Part shown: in pieces, positions 30,407 through 38,963 of the stretch
Layout of the letters: the number at the start of each line of letters is the position of its first letter
Position numbering within the stretch: position 1 is the first letter of the stretch
Source of the DNA: Flavobacteriales bacterium
Lineage (GTDB): Bacteria > Bacteroidota > Bacteroidia > Flavobacteriales_F > PHOS-HE28
Assembly (NCBI GenBank): GCA_016787985.1
Contig: JAEUTC010000199.1
Location: forward strand, 1 to 41,917
Direction: 5' to 3'
Length of the DNA stretch: 41,917 nt
Notes under the pieces: model-generated
Databases searched by the model: none
The model's input: the letters and a program-made list of their open reading frames with translations, nothing else
Told to the model about the DNA's origin: nothing
Translations under genes and position numbers: made by a program

Positions 30407-32056
30407 TCAGAAGATGTGACGTTCAGCGGCCTTCTGCATGTCGCCGATCAGCCAGCGGAGGATGTCGGGTACCAGCTGGGCGGTCATGTTCGTGGTGTTC
30501 GGGTCGGCGATGTAGGCTTCGTAGGCTTCCGTCCAATACACATCGCTGAGCTGCCCGAAGAGGAGGTACTGTTGTTTCAGTTGTTGCTTGACCGCAGCGG
30601 AGATCGGATTCACGTAGAGCAGGTCCACGAGGTCCTGGATCAGCACGTTCGGGTCGGCCGGGTCGCTCAGTTGCTGCGCGAACGCCACGATGTCAACTTG
30701 GAACGCGAGGTTCGCGCTGCCTGGTTGAACGGTCGTCGCTGGTGTTTCGATGCTCGCATAGATCACGGCCAACAACGAGTTGTTGCGCTGCGGATAGGTG
30801 GCGGTATCCAGCCAGAGTTCGTCGTAGCTGGGGAACAGGTAATACGCTGGCCAACCCGCCACGTTCGGCGGAGCCATCAGGTTCATGCCCGCGTAGGCCG
30901 TAAGCCAGTAGTGTTCCAAGTCCACCTGATACCGTGCTTCCACCAGACCGGGGTCCGCTGTGGGGAAGTTGAACAGGCGCAGGTCGCCCACTACAAGGTC
31001 CACGGGGTTCTTCACCATGCAACCGCGGATGGTGGTGCTGAAGAAGTGATCACTGGTGAGCAAGGCCCGCAACACGATCTCGATCTGGTCCGGTGCAGCC
31101 ACATTGTCGCGGAAAAGTTGCGCCAGCGGCTCGATCACATCGGACTCGGCTTCTTCGCTGATCTCGCCATGTACGAAGAAGCGGTACAGTTCACGGCAGA
31201 TGAATCGCGAACATTCCGGATTCGCCAGCACCATATCCAACAAGGCGTTCAATTCGGTCTCGCCGGCGCTCATCCCGGTCTGCCCTTGGATCACCGTGTT
31301 GTTGAAGAAGGCCGAGAATTGTTTGTTGGCCGCCGTATGGTTCGGTGGGAAGAAGATGGTCTGCGGCAGCACGGGCGTGCCCCCGTTCTCGATCATGAAG
31401 GTCCAACCAGTGAGCACCCGCGCTGCGGCTTGCACATCGGCTTCGGTGTAGCCACTGCCTTGCCCCAAGGTGAAGAGTTCGAACAGCTCGCGTGCGTAGT
31501 TCTCGTCCGGTGCGGCAGCGATGTTGAGGTAGCCGTTGAGGTAGTAGAGCATCGCGGGCTCCACCGTTACATCATGGATCAGCTGTTTGAAGTTGCCCTT
31601 GCATCGGGTGCGCAACAGCTGGTTCATACGATACTGCATCTCCGACTGGTACACGATGGAGACCTGTGTGGGCATATGGTTGTGCCAGAACAGGGTGAGC
31701 TTCTCGCGAAGGTTCCGCTGCTGCCCGGTCATTTGCCCCATCCACCAGGCCGCGAAGCTGCGGATGCGAACCTCGATGATGTCGGTGTCGTTCAGCGGCG
31801 TGATCGGTGTCTCCACCCACGTGCTGCCGAAGGGCACCGCTTGATCGATCCCGTTCGGATCGCCGTTCGCATCGGTGTAGGCCCGAACAGGTGGTGTGGT
31901 GTCGTTGGTGAACGTGAGTAGTTCATCCACCACGGCCGCCAGGGACATGCCCTCGAAGTGGGAGCGGTCGGCCACGGTGCAGCCGAACAACGTACGCCGC
32001 AGCAGATGCTGGAGCTCCGGCCTGCCGAAGGGGCCGGTGTAAGGGGTGATGGGCAT
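30407..32056 (-). CDS. DUF1800 family protein (copy 1)
   Basis: This 549-residue protein opens with MPITPYTGPFGRPELQHLLR and RTLFGCTVADRSHFEGMS, the typical DUF1800 start, without a signal peptide. Family motifs follow: LTLFWHNHMPTQ, DENYARELFELFTLGQGSGY, VQAAARVLTGWTF, CRELYRFFVHGEISEEAESD, LLTSDHFFSTTIRGCMVKNP and PPNVAGWPAY. First gene of a two-gene operon with the DUF1501 gene. It probably works with its partner at the cell surface; no enzymatic residues are established. A TAGTTTTC box lies 17 bp upstream. Confidence 0.9.
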   Translation of the reverse strand: MPITPYTGPFGRPELQHLLRRTLFGCTVADRSHFEGMSLAAVVDELLTFTNDTTPPVRAYTDANGDPNGIDQAVPFGSTWVETPITPLNDTDIIEVRIRSFAAWWMGQMTGQQRNLREKLTLFWHNHMPTQVSIVYQSEMQYRMNQLLRTRCKGNFKQLIHDVTVEPAMLYYLNGYLNIAAAPDENYARELFELFTLGQGSGYTEADVQAAARVLTGWTFMIENGGTPVLPQTIFFPPNHTAANKQFSAFFNNTVIQGQTGMSAGETELNALLDMVLANPECSRFICRELYRFFVHGEISEEAESDVIEPLAQLFRDNVAAPDQIEIVLRALLTSDHFFSTTIRGCMVKNPVDLVVGDLRLFNFPTADPGLVEARYQVDLEHYWLTAYAGMNLMAPPNVAGWPAYYLFPSYDELWLDTATYPQRNNSLLAVIYASIETPATTVQPGSANLAFQVDIVAFAQQLSDPADPNVLIQDLVDLLYVNPISAAVKQQLKQQYLLFGQLSDVYWTEAYEAYIADPNTTNMTAQLVPDILRWLIGDMQKAAERHIF

Positions 32057-32073
32057 GGTGGTGTAGTGGTTCC

Positions 32074-32081
32074 GAAAACTA
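32074..32081 (-). promoter_or_regulatory. Probable -7 box (TAGTTTTC) of the first DUF1800-DUF1501 operon
   Basis: One mismatch to TAnnTTTG (final base), the same variant class as before the adenylate cyclase; 17 bp upstream of the ATG at 32056. Confidence 0.4.
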
Positions 32082-32228
32082 GTGTCGCTCCGAGGCGTTT
32101 ACATGGGTAGACCCCTGAAAAGATCAACAGTTCGACGGTTAGACGTTCGAACGTGGTCGAAGTCGAATTCATTGCCCACGAATGTTCCAGTCTTCATTTC
32201 CGATATTCGATCGACCGTTCACCTGACC

Positions 32229-33101
32229 ATGCACGACATCCACCGTCCCGATGCGCAAGGATTCATCCCTGGCGTCTACAACTACTGCGACCGCCGATGC
32301 GAGCGGTGCCGCTTCATCATGCAATGCCGGGTGGGGCGCGTGGAAGCGGACGACGCTGAATACGAGGATGAGGACGGGCCCCCAGGCGTACCCTCCACCT
32401 ACGCCGACCGGCTCGGGCGTATGATGGCTGAACTCTCCCAAGGGAGCCGTGGACCGTCGGAAGACGAGGAGCAGGACGAAGACGATGATGACAGCCCGGG
32501 TCACGGGCTATCCGTGGAGGAGATCAACGCCATGGGGCAGCTGGATGCGGAGGATGAAGCCGAATATGAACAGAAGCGCCAGGCGGTGGAACGTGCCGTG
32601 AAGGCGCACCCCTTGAGCGACCTCGGTTCAACTTATCTGAAGCGTTCCATGCTGTGGAACAGGATGCACCAGGAAAAGTTCAAGGCCATGGGATTCGACC
32701 TGAGCAAGCGCGTGGACATGGCTGCTCTCCCGCTACCTCCGGAGAAACTGATCCTGCGCGAGGCGGTGGACGAGCTACTCTGGTTCCAGACCATGCTCAT
32801 TACCAAGCTCCGGCGGGCTGTTCAAGGCAAGGTGGAGGATACGGACCTCGACGAGGCACTTGGTATTTCGCCGCTCATGAGCGACTGGAACGGAACGGCT
32901 AAACTCTGCCTTCACATCGTGGAACGCTGCACCGATGCCTGGGCCACGGTGGCTGAACTCATGCCGGATCAGGTGCAGGAGGTGATCCCCATGCAGGAAT
33001 TGCTGGTACACATCAAAGCCGAGTTGGAGCGCGAGTTCCCCGAAGCGCACAAGTTCATCCGCGCCGGTTGGGACGCGCACATGGGCAACCCCACGTTTTG
33101 A
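32229..33101 (+). CDS. Hypothetical protein with N-terminal CX3CX2CX5C cluster
   Basis: The start is set at 32229 (MHDIHRPDAQGFIPGVYNYC); the frame runs back to 32082 over the divergent promoter region. The 290-residue product has four closely spaced cysteines in NYCDRRCERCRFIMQC, suitable for Zn or an Fe-S cluster, then a very acidic segment (EDEEQDEDDDDSPG, ~87-100), and an all-helical C-terminal half (LPPEKLILREAVDELLWFQT, LLVHIKAELEREFPEAHKFI). No signal peptide or membrane helix. I do not recognise the family. It lies on the plus strand between the two DUF1800-DUF1501 operons. Confidence 0.7.
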   Translation: MHDIHRPDAQGFIPGVYNYCDRRCERCRFIMQCRVGRVEADDAEYEDEDGPPGVPSTYADRLGRMMAELSQGSRGPSEDEEQDEDDDDSPGHGLSVEEINAMGQLDAEDEAEYEQKRQAVERAVKAHPLSDLGSTYLKRSMLWNRMHQEKFKAMGFDLSKRVDMAALPLPPEKLILREAVDELLWFQTMLITKLRRAVQGKVEDTDLDEALGISPLMSDWNGTAKLCLHIVERCTDAWATVAELMPDQVQEVIPMQELLVHIKAELEREFPEAHKFIRAGWDAHMGNPTF

Positions 33102-33105
33102 TCGA

Positions 33106-34686
33106 TCAGCGGACCTTCAGCAGATTGCGCACCTGCTGGTTGGTGCCGTTCTGCAGGCGGGCGTAGTACACACCGGTGTTCATGTCGCCAAGGTCCAGAT
33201 CGGCTTTGTAGGTGCCGGCCGTCATCACCTTGTTGAAGACCGTTTGCACCAGCTGCCCTTGTTCGTTGAAGACCTGTAACATGGTGGGTCCGCCCAGGGT
33301 GGTGTATTCCAAGGTGGTGCGTTCAACGAACGGGTTCGGGTAGGCGCTCAGCAGTTCGATGCCCGCCTGTTGATTGGCCTCGCGGATATCGGTGCTGATG
33401 CACCCTGCGCCGTTGATGACGTTGAGGGGTTGATAGGTCTGCAACAGCACACTGTCGATGTCGCTTTGATGCAGGCAGAACCAGTCGCGCAGGACGCTCG
33501 CATAGACACTGCGGAAGTCGTACTGCATGGCCAGGTTGGTGGCCGATGTGGTGTTGGGTGGGATCACCGGGTTGGTGCCGAGCATGCCGGGGAGCACGTT
33601 GGAGCCGAACAGGAACATGGGCTGCGCGCTGCCGTGGTCCGTGCCATAGGAAGCGTTGCTCGTGATGCGGCGGCCGAATTCGCTGAAGGTCATCCCCATC
33701 ACGCGGTCTTCGATGCCCATGAGCTGCAGGTCGTGCTGGAAGGCGCGGATGTTGTCGCTCACCGCGCGCAACAGGTTGGCGTGTGTACCGGTGGCGTGGT
33801 TGCCGGGATCCACCTGCGAAGCGTGCGTATCGAAGCCACCGATGCTCACCCAATAGATCTTCGTTTTCAGCCCTCCACAGATCAGTTGCGATACGACCTT
33901 CAGCGCGGCGGCCAAACGGTTCGCTTCGGTACTGAAGGTGGGGTAGAGGTTGCTGTGCGCGCAGCTGGCGCTGGCCGCGGCCTCGATCACGTTCCCGTAC
34001 AGATCCGTCTGGCGCTGCACCGTCCTGATCGCACGCAGCTTGTCGCCTTTGCAATCCGCCGTGGGTGCATCCACATAGATGTTACCCGTCAGGTTCAGTG
34101 GATCGTTCGTGTTGTTGATGCTGATACCCATGTTCACCCCCATGTTCTGGAGGCCTGCGCCAACACCACCGCTTACACGGATGGCGAGCGGATGCGGCAC
34201 GTCAACGTTCGGATAACCCACCGGATAGTTCGGGTACTCGTAGTTGAGGTAGCGGCCCAGCCAGCCCGATTGCAGGATCTGATCACTGCTGGCGCCGGTC
34301 TCGTAGATGTCCGTGGCGCGGAAGTGGCTGAAGTTGGGTTCCGGATAGCTCACCCCTTGCACGATGGCGAGCTTGCCCTCGTTCCACAACGTCTGCATGC
34401 CGGTCATGGCCGGATGGAAGCCCGTGCCGGTGAGGCCGCTCAAGGGTAACACCTGGTTTTGCGGGATCAGCACTTGTGATCGAAGGCTGCTGAGTTGGCT
34501 GTAAGCGCTGGTGGGGATCACCGTGTTCAAGCCATCGTTACCGCCGAAGAGCTGCAGGATCACCAATACACGGTCTTCCGCCACGCTGCGGTTCAACGCG
34601 CTCAACAATGGGCTGCCCAGGCCACGCACGGCCATACCACCGATGGTGACCGTTCCAGCCGAGCGAAGGAAGTTTCTTCTATTCAT
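33106..34686 (-). CDS. DUF1501 family secreted protein with T9SS tail (copy 2)
   Basis: This 526-residue paralogue of the protein at 28814-30394 has the same length and motif order: NRRNFLRSAGTVTIGGMAVR signal, ILQLFGGNDGLNTVIP, VQGVSYPEPNFSHFRATDIY, SIGGFDTHASQV, FSEFGRRITSNASYGTDHGS and a T9SS sorting domain at the end (LLSAYPNPFVERTTLEYTT ... NLLKVR). Only one Arg pair precedes the hydrophobic stretch, so export could be Tat or Sec. Encoded 11 bp after its DUF1800 partner. The 3' end is 4 bp from the convergent Cys-cluster gene. Confidence 0.9.
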   Translation of the reverse strand: MNRRNFLRSAGTVTIGGMAVRGLGSPLLSALNRSVAEDRVLVILQLFGGNDGLNTVIPTSAYSQLSSLRSQVLIPQNQVLPLSGLTGTGFHPAMTGMQTLWNEGKLAIVQGVSYPEPNFSHFRATDIYETGASSDQILQSGWLGRYLNYEYPNYPVGYPNVDVPHPLAIRVSGGVGAGLQNMGVNMGISINNTNDPLNLTGNIYVDAPTADCKGDKLRAIRTVQRQTDLYGNVIEAAASASCAHSNLYPTFSTEANRLAAALKVVSQLICGGLKTKIYWVSIGGFDTHASQVDPGNHATGTHANLLRAVSDNIRAFQHDLQLMGIEDRVMGMTFSEFGRRITSNASYGTDHGSAQPMFLFGSNVLPGMLGTNPVIPPNTTSATNLAMQYDFRSVYASVLRDWFCLHQSDIDSVLLQTYQPLNVINGAGCISTDIREANQQAGIELLSAYPNPFVERTTLEYTTLGGPTMLQVFNEQGQLVQTVFNKVMTAGTYKADLDLGDMNTGVYYARLQNGTNQQVRNLLKVR

Positions 34687-34697
34687 GGTGGTTCGGT

Positions 34698-36356
34698 TCA
34701 GAACATCTGGGTTTCTGCGGCCTTGGCCATGTCGAGCATCAAGAAGTTGATGAGATTGGGCACCATCATCGCTGTAGGATCGGTGGTGGCGGGGTTGGCC
34801 ACGTAGAGGTCATAAGGCTCCGTCCAGTACACATCGCTTTGCTGGCCGAGGAGCAAGCGTTGGGTCTTCAGCGTGTCTTTGATGCCCTGCGAGATCGGTA
34901 TCGAGTAGAGAAGATCCGCGCAGCCGTCGATCACGTTGTCAGGATCGCTCGGGTCGTTGAATTCCCCCACGATACCGACATAGTTCGGTTTGATGGACAC
35001 GTTGCGGCTCGTGACTTGATAGAAGTCCGTTCCGGTGTTGAAGCCTTGGCCGATCAGCCCCTGCACCGCGAAGTTGCGGGCGGCGTAGGAGGCGCTGTCC
35101 ACCCAGATCTCATCGAACAAGGGGCTCTGGTGATAAGCGGGCCAACCTGCCACGTTCGGCGGATCGAAGAGGTTCTGATCGCAATTCACGCAGATGTAGT
35201 AGATGTCCAAGAACATCCGGTAGCGCGCTTCCAACTGCGTGGTGTCGTTCGGGAAGGTGAACTTCAATTTGCGCACCATGCCGATGATCAGGTCGGCGGG
35301 GCTCATCATCATGCACGCGCGGTTGTCGGCGTTGAAGAAATGCGCACTGGTGAGCAAGGCGCGCATCACGGTCTCCATCTGGTCCGGTGCTCCCACGTTC
35401 GCGCGGAAGAGCTCGGCCAGCGGCACGATGAGCTCGGCTTCGGCTTCCGGCGTGATCTCGCCATGGACGAAGAAGCGGTACAACTGGCGGCAGAGGAAGA
35501 GGGAGCATTCCTCCTTGGCGAAGATCATGTCGAGCAATGCGTTCAGTTCGATCTGGCCCGCATTGGCGCCGCTCTGTCCTTGGATGACCTGGTTGTTGAA
35601 GAACGCACTGAACTGCTTGTTGCCGGTGGTGTGGTTCGCGGGGTTGAACAGCGTTTCCGGCATGATGGGCGTAGCACCATCGTACTCGCGGAAGCTCCAA
35701 CCGGTTAGCACACGAGCGGCGGCCTGCACATCCTGTTCGGTGTACCCGCTGGATTCGCCGAGGGTGTAGAGTTCCATCAGCTCACGCGCATAGTTCTCGT
35801 CGGGTGCGGTGGCCATGTTCTGATCACCGTTCAGGTATTCGAGCATGCACGGATCGATGGAGATGTCGTACATCATCTGCCTGAAGTTGCCCAAGCTGTG
35901 GGTGCGCAACAGGCGGTCGTAGTTCCACCAGAGCAATCCGTTGAACACCACGCCCACCTGAATGGCGAGGTGGTTGTACCAGAACAGCCGCATCTTCTCG
36001 TGGATGGTGGGCTGCTGGTGGATCATTTCCCCGATGGTCCAGGAGAAGTAGCTGTACATACGGCCCACGTTGGCGTTCACCGCGGCCACCACGTTCGGGG
36101 TGTTCACCCAGGTCTGCCCGAAAGGCACGGCGGGGTCCATGGCGTTCGGGTCGCGGTTCCCGCCATTCAAGGCCCAGTAGTTCTTCAGTGGCACCGAGGT
36201 GGGCAAGCTGGTGGAGAGCAGGGCATCCACCACCTGGTTCAGGCTTTGGCCGTTGAACTGGGCCAGGTCGGCATTGGTGGCACCGAAAAGGGTGCGCCGC
36301 AGAAGGTGTTTCAGTTCCTCTCTGCCGAAGGTGCCGGTGTAGGGAGTTACGGGCAT
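34698..36356 (-). CDS. DUF1800 family protein (copy 2)
   Basis: This 552-residue paralogue of the protein at 30407-32056 begins MPVTPYTGTFGREELKHLLR. Family motifs are conserved: MRLFWYNHLAIQVG, DENYARELMELYTLGESSGY, VQAAARVLTGWSF, CRQLYRFFVHGEITPEAEAE, LLTSAHFFNADNRACMMMSP and DPPNVAGWPAYHQSP. First gene of its operon. The two operons are similar but clearly diverged, so the duplication is not recent. Confidence 0.9.
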   Translation of the reverse strand: MPVTPYTGTFGREELKHLLRRTLFGATNADLAQFNGQSLNQVVDALLSTSLPTSVPLKNYWALNGGNRDPNAMDPAVPFGQTWVNTPNVVAAVNANVGRMYSYFSWTIGEMIHQQPTIHEKMRLFWYNHLAIQVGVVFNGLLWWNYDRLLRTHSLGNFRQMMYDISIDPCMLEYLNGDQNMATAPDENYARELMELYTLGESSGYTEQDVQAAARVLTGWSFREYDGATPIMPETLFNPANHTTGNKQFSAFFNNQVIQGQSGANAGQIELNALLDMIFAKEECSLFLCRQLYRFFVHGEITPEAEAELIVPLAELFRANVGAPDQMETVMRALLTSAHFFNADNRACMMMSPADLIIGMVRKLKFTFPNDTTQLEARYRMFLDIYYICVNCDQNLFDPPNVAGWPAYHQSPLFDEIWVDSASYAARNFAVQGLIGQGFNTGTDFYQVTSRNVSIKPNYVGIVGEFNDPSDPDNVIDGCADLLYSIPISQGIKDTLKTQRLLLGQQSDVYWTEPYDLYVANPATTDPTAMMVPNLINFLMLDMAKAAETQMF

Positions 36357-36362
36357 GGCGGT

Positions 36363-36539
36363 CTACGAAAAGGGGTGAAGGACCTCCTTGACGGTTACAA
36401 AGAAGGCGGCTAGTGCCTTCGCTGTCAGCCGAATTTTGCCGGGTGTGCGTTCGTCGCTGCTGAACACGGTTTTCGGCCCGATGAACGAAGCCGTTGCAAG
36501 TTCGTGGTCCTCAGGGGATATGAACATTCGTCCGTTCAT
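36363..36539 (-). CDS. Possible 58-residue ORF upstream of DUF1800 copy 2
   Basis: Starts MNGRMFISPEDHELATASFI and ends FVTVKEVLHPFS, 6 bp before the DUF1800 start. Third-position G/C is intermediate. No recognisable family; it may be chance. The rest of 36357-36632 shows no other gene, only a TAGGTTCG box about 25 bp before the exonuclease start. Confidence 0.25.
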   Translation of the reverse strand: MNGRMFISPEDHELATASFIGPKTVFSSDERTPGKIRLTAKALAAFFVTVKEVLHPFS

Positions 36540-36632
36540 TCGTGTAGCAATGCTGAAAAGTCGGCTGAAGTGAAGTGTGCCGTTGTACGAAGAGGTTTGG
36601 AGTAGGTTCGCGATCGGTCCAAAGCACCGCTC

Positions 36633-37394
36633 ATGAAACTGATCTCCTTCAACGTGAACGGCATCCGTGCCAGTGTGAAGAAAGGCTTGCACGAGAGCCT
36701 CCGCAGCTTGAACGCCGACATCGTATGCTTCCAAGAGACCAAAGCCACACCCGAACAGGTGGCGGAGGCGTTGGAGGGGGCCGGTGACTACCACGTGAAC
36801 GCATACGGCGCGCTCAAAGCCGGTTACAGCGGAACCGCCATCGCCAGCAAGGAGAAACCCGCGAAGGTGAACTACGGCATCGGCATGGCAGGGCACGATG
36901 ACGAGGGTCGCGTGGTCACCTGTACGTTCAAGGATGTGGTGGTGGTCTGTGTGTACACCCCCAATAGCGGCGAAGGCATGAAACGCCTGGACTACCGCGG
37001 CGAATGGGATGAGGCGTTCCGCACCTACGTGAACAAGTTGGCCAATGGCAAATTGCCGGTCATCATCACCGGCGACCTCAACGTGGCGCACCGCCCCATC
37101 GACCTGGCACGACCGAAGGACAACTACAACAAGACCAGTGGGTATACGCAGAAGGAGATCGATGGGCTGAGCGCTCTGCTTGACACCGGCTGGGTGGATA
37201 CGTTCCGCCATTTACACCCGGATGCGGTGAAATACAGCTGGTGGAGCCAGCGCTTCGGCGCGCGTGCCAAGAACGTGGGCTGGCGTATCGATTATGTGTT
37301 AGTGAGCAACGGCTTCGAGAAGAAGGTGAAGGAGGCCTTCATCTTGAACGAAGTGATGGGCTCCGATCATTGCCCCGTGGGGATAGAGTGGTGA
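36633..37394 (+). CDS. xth: Exodeoxyribonuclease III (AP endonuclease family)
   Basis: This enzyme incises abasic sites and trims 3' ends in base-excision repair. The 253-residue protein has the full EEP fold: SFNVNGIRA (metal Asn), CFQETKA (catalytic Glu), VVCVYTPNSGEG, PVIITGDLNVAH (Asp/Asn pair), DTGWVDTFRHLHP, YSWWSQRFGARAKNVGWRID and MGSDHCPVGIEW (Asp-His). The start at 36633 (MKLISFNVNG) is canonical. It stands alone, followed after 38 bp by a DUF4260 gene on the same strand. Confidence 0.97.
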   Translation: MKLISFNVNGIRASVKKGLHESLRSLNADIVCFQETKATPEQVAEALEGAGDYHVNAYGALKAGYSGTAIASKEKPAKVNYGIGMAGHDDEGRVVTCTFKDVVVVCVYTPNSGEGMKRLDYRGEWDEAFRTYVNKLANGKLPVIITGDLNVAHRPIDLARPKDNYNKTSGYTQKEIDGLSALLDTGWVDTFRHLHPDAVKYSWWSQRFGARAKNVGWRIDYVLVSNGFEKKVKEAFILNEVMGSDHCPVGIEW

Positions 37395-37432
37395 TAGCGA
37401 AAGAGCTGAGTTGTCGTTGAGCCGATCATCCG

Positions 37433-37843
37433 ATGAAGAACCTCTTGCGGCTTGAAGAACTGGCGCAGTTCCTCGTGTGTGTGGGCTTGCTGATCGAGCA
37501 CGATGCGCCTTGGTGGGTTTACCTCCTGTTAGTGCTCGGTCCTGATATCGGCATGCTGGGTTACCTGGTAGGTCCACGGGTGGGTGCGATCTCCTACAAT
37601 ATGCTTCACCACAAAGGCATTGCTTTGGTGGTGGTGGGCTTCGCAGCCTGGCTTTCCACGTTACACTACCTGTCCCTCCCAGCTTTACTCGACCATACGA
37701 GTTGGCTCATCGCCGGCATGGTGCTCTACGGCCACGCCAGCCTGGACCGCATCTTTGGCTATGGCCTCAAGTTCGGCGACGATTTCCACCACACGCACCT
37801 GGGTTGGATCGGTAAACGCAAGGGGCAGGAGCAGGTGCAGTAA
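37433..37843 (+). CDS. DUF4260 family small membrane protein
   Basis: The 136-residue product has about four hydrophobic segments and the DUF4260 signatures LRLEELAQFLVCVGLL, VLGPDIGMLGYLVGPRVGAI, YNMLHHKGIAL and LYGHASLDRIFGYGLKFGDD followed by FHHTHLGWIGK. The conserved Asp/His residues near membrane ends suggest metal binding, but the family has no known function. Possibly cotranscribed with the exonuclease gene upstream. Confidence 0.88.
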   Translation: MKNLLRLEELAQFLVCVGLLIEHDAPWWVYLLLVLGPDIGMLGYLVGPRVGAISYNMLHHKGIALVVVGFAAWLSTLHYLSLPALLDHTSWLIAGMVLYGHASLDRIFGYGLKFGDDFHHTHLGWIGKRKGQEQVQ

Positions 37844-37879
37844 GCACGGCCCCAGCTCCCGCCCCTGCCCCTGCTCCTG
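37826..37879 (+). repeat. 10-bp inverted repeat bridging two genes
   Basis: CAGGAGCAGG (37826-37835) and CCTGCTCCTG (37870-37879). The left arm is in the DUF4260 3' end; the right arm ends 3 bp before the amidotransferase ATG. It could limit translation or terminate transcription. Confidence 0.5.
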
Positions 37880-37882
37880 ACC

Positions 37883-38446
37883 ATGAAGATCCTCCTCCTC
37901 GACAACTACGATAGCTTCACCTGGAACCTGCAGCACCTGCTGGAGCCACATGCCGAGGTTGATGTAGTGTTGAACGATCGCATCACCGTGGACGAGGCCG
38001 CTCGGTACGATCGTATCGTGATCTCACCCGGACCGGGGTTGCCGAACGAGGCAGGTATCACCATGGACGTTCTATCGAAGTTGATGCCCACACATCCCAT
38101 CCTTGGCGTATGCCTCGGCATGCAGGCGATCATTGAAGTGTGCGGTGGCGAACTCTACAACCAGGATCGGGTGATGCATGGTGTGGCGGTGGATTGTTCG
38201 CCCACGGACCCGCGGGATCGGCTTTTCATGGATATGCCTTCGACTTTTCCCGTTGGCCTCTACCACAGCTGGGCTGCGGATCCGAATTCGCTACCGCCCA
38301 CCTTGAGGGTCACGGCGCGAAGCCAATCCGGTGTGATCATGGCCATCCGGCATGTGGAGCATGATGTCTGCGGTGTGCAGTTCCATCCGGAGAGCATACT
38401 AACTCCACTCGGTCCGGGTATCATCCGCAATTGGATCGCCAGTTGA
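37883..38446 (+). CDS. Class I glutamine amidotransferase (TrpG/PabA type)
   Basis: This subunit releases ammonia from glutamine for anthranilate or 4-amino-4-deoxychorismate synthase. The 187-residue product has LLLDNYDSFTWNLQHLL, SPGPGLPNEAG, the nucleophile Cys in GVCLGMQAI, YHSWA and the His-Glu pair in GVQFHPESILTPLG. No trpE/pabB partner is in the window, so anthranilate and folate roles cannot be separated; an isolated location is more common for pabA. The start at 37883 (MKILLLDNYD) is canonical. Confidence 0.92.
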   Translation: MKILLLDNYDSFTWNLQHLLEPHAEVDVVLNDRITVDEAARYDRIVISPGPGLPNEAGITMDVLSKLMPTHPILGVCLGMQAIIEVCGGELYNQDRVMHGVAVDCSPTDPRDRLFMDMPSTFPVGLYHSWAADPNSLPPTLRVTARSQSGVIMAIRHVEHDVCGVQFHPESILTPLGPGIIRNWIAS

Positions 38447-38555
38447 GCGAGCCGCTCGGTTCGGCTTCATTCCCAATGCGTTCTTGAAAACTCTTAGGCC
38501 CGTGGTCGTGTGACCGGTGCTTTGGTGCCCACCTTGCGCATCAACAACGCTCTCC

Positions 38556-38963
38556 ATGCGCAGCGAAGCCGCCCGTTGGACCGGTGCCCTCTTGCACGGC
38601 TGGGTCGAAGTGCTCACGCTCTTCGGCATGCTGGCACTCGCTCTGTTGCTTATCGGGTGGTGTTGGAACAGGGGGCTTCGGCCTTCGGACCGTCCGAGTG
38701 TGCTTCCGTGGCAGCTTTTGCTCGCGGGCTATGGCCTGGCCCTGTTGCTGCGTCACTTTAATGAGGGCCTCGTGCCCGCGGCCATCATCGCGGGCGGCGT
38801 CATGGTGGCCGGGCTCATCGCACGCACCGGTCGGCACCAGGGCTTGTGGATCCCAGTGATGCTCTTGTCCGCACTGTTGGGTCTCGGCTTCAACCTCAGC
38901 TTCGTGCTGCTCACGGTGCTGATCATGCTGGTCCTGCTCATCAGCGCAGGGCGCAACCGATGA
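38556..38963 (+). CDS. Hydrophobic membrane protein coupled to a CotH gene
   Basis: The 135-residue product (start MRSEAARWTG) has four hydrophobic segments, about 13-35, 47-62, 68-83 and 92-130, separated by short basic loops. No family is recognised. Its TGA overlaps the ATG of the following CotH gene (ATGA at 38960-38963). It therefore probably functions with the CotH protein, for example as its membrane platform or in synthesis of a surface structure. Confidence 0.65.
   Translation: MRSEAARWTGALLHGWVEVLTLFGMLALALLLIGWCWNRGLRPSDRPSVLPWQLLLAGYGLALLLRHFNEGLVPAAIIAGGVMVAGLIARTGRHQGLWIPVMLLSALLGLGFNLSFVLLTVLIMLVLLISAGRNR

Noticed and set aside
30260..31921. A 553-residue plus-strand ORF
   Set aside because: Antisense of the DUF1800-DUF1501 operon; no domain and shadow-like composition.
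33370..34449. A 359-residue plus-strand ORF
   Set aside because: Antisense of the second DUF1501 gene; the paralogous region shows similar shadow frames, as expected from codon bias.
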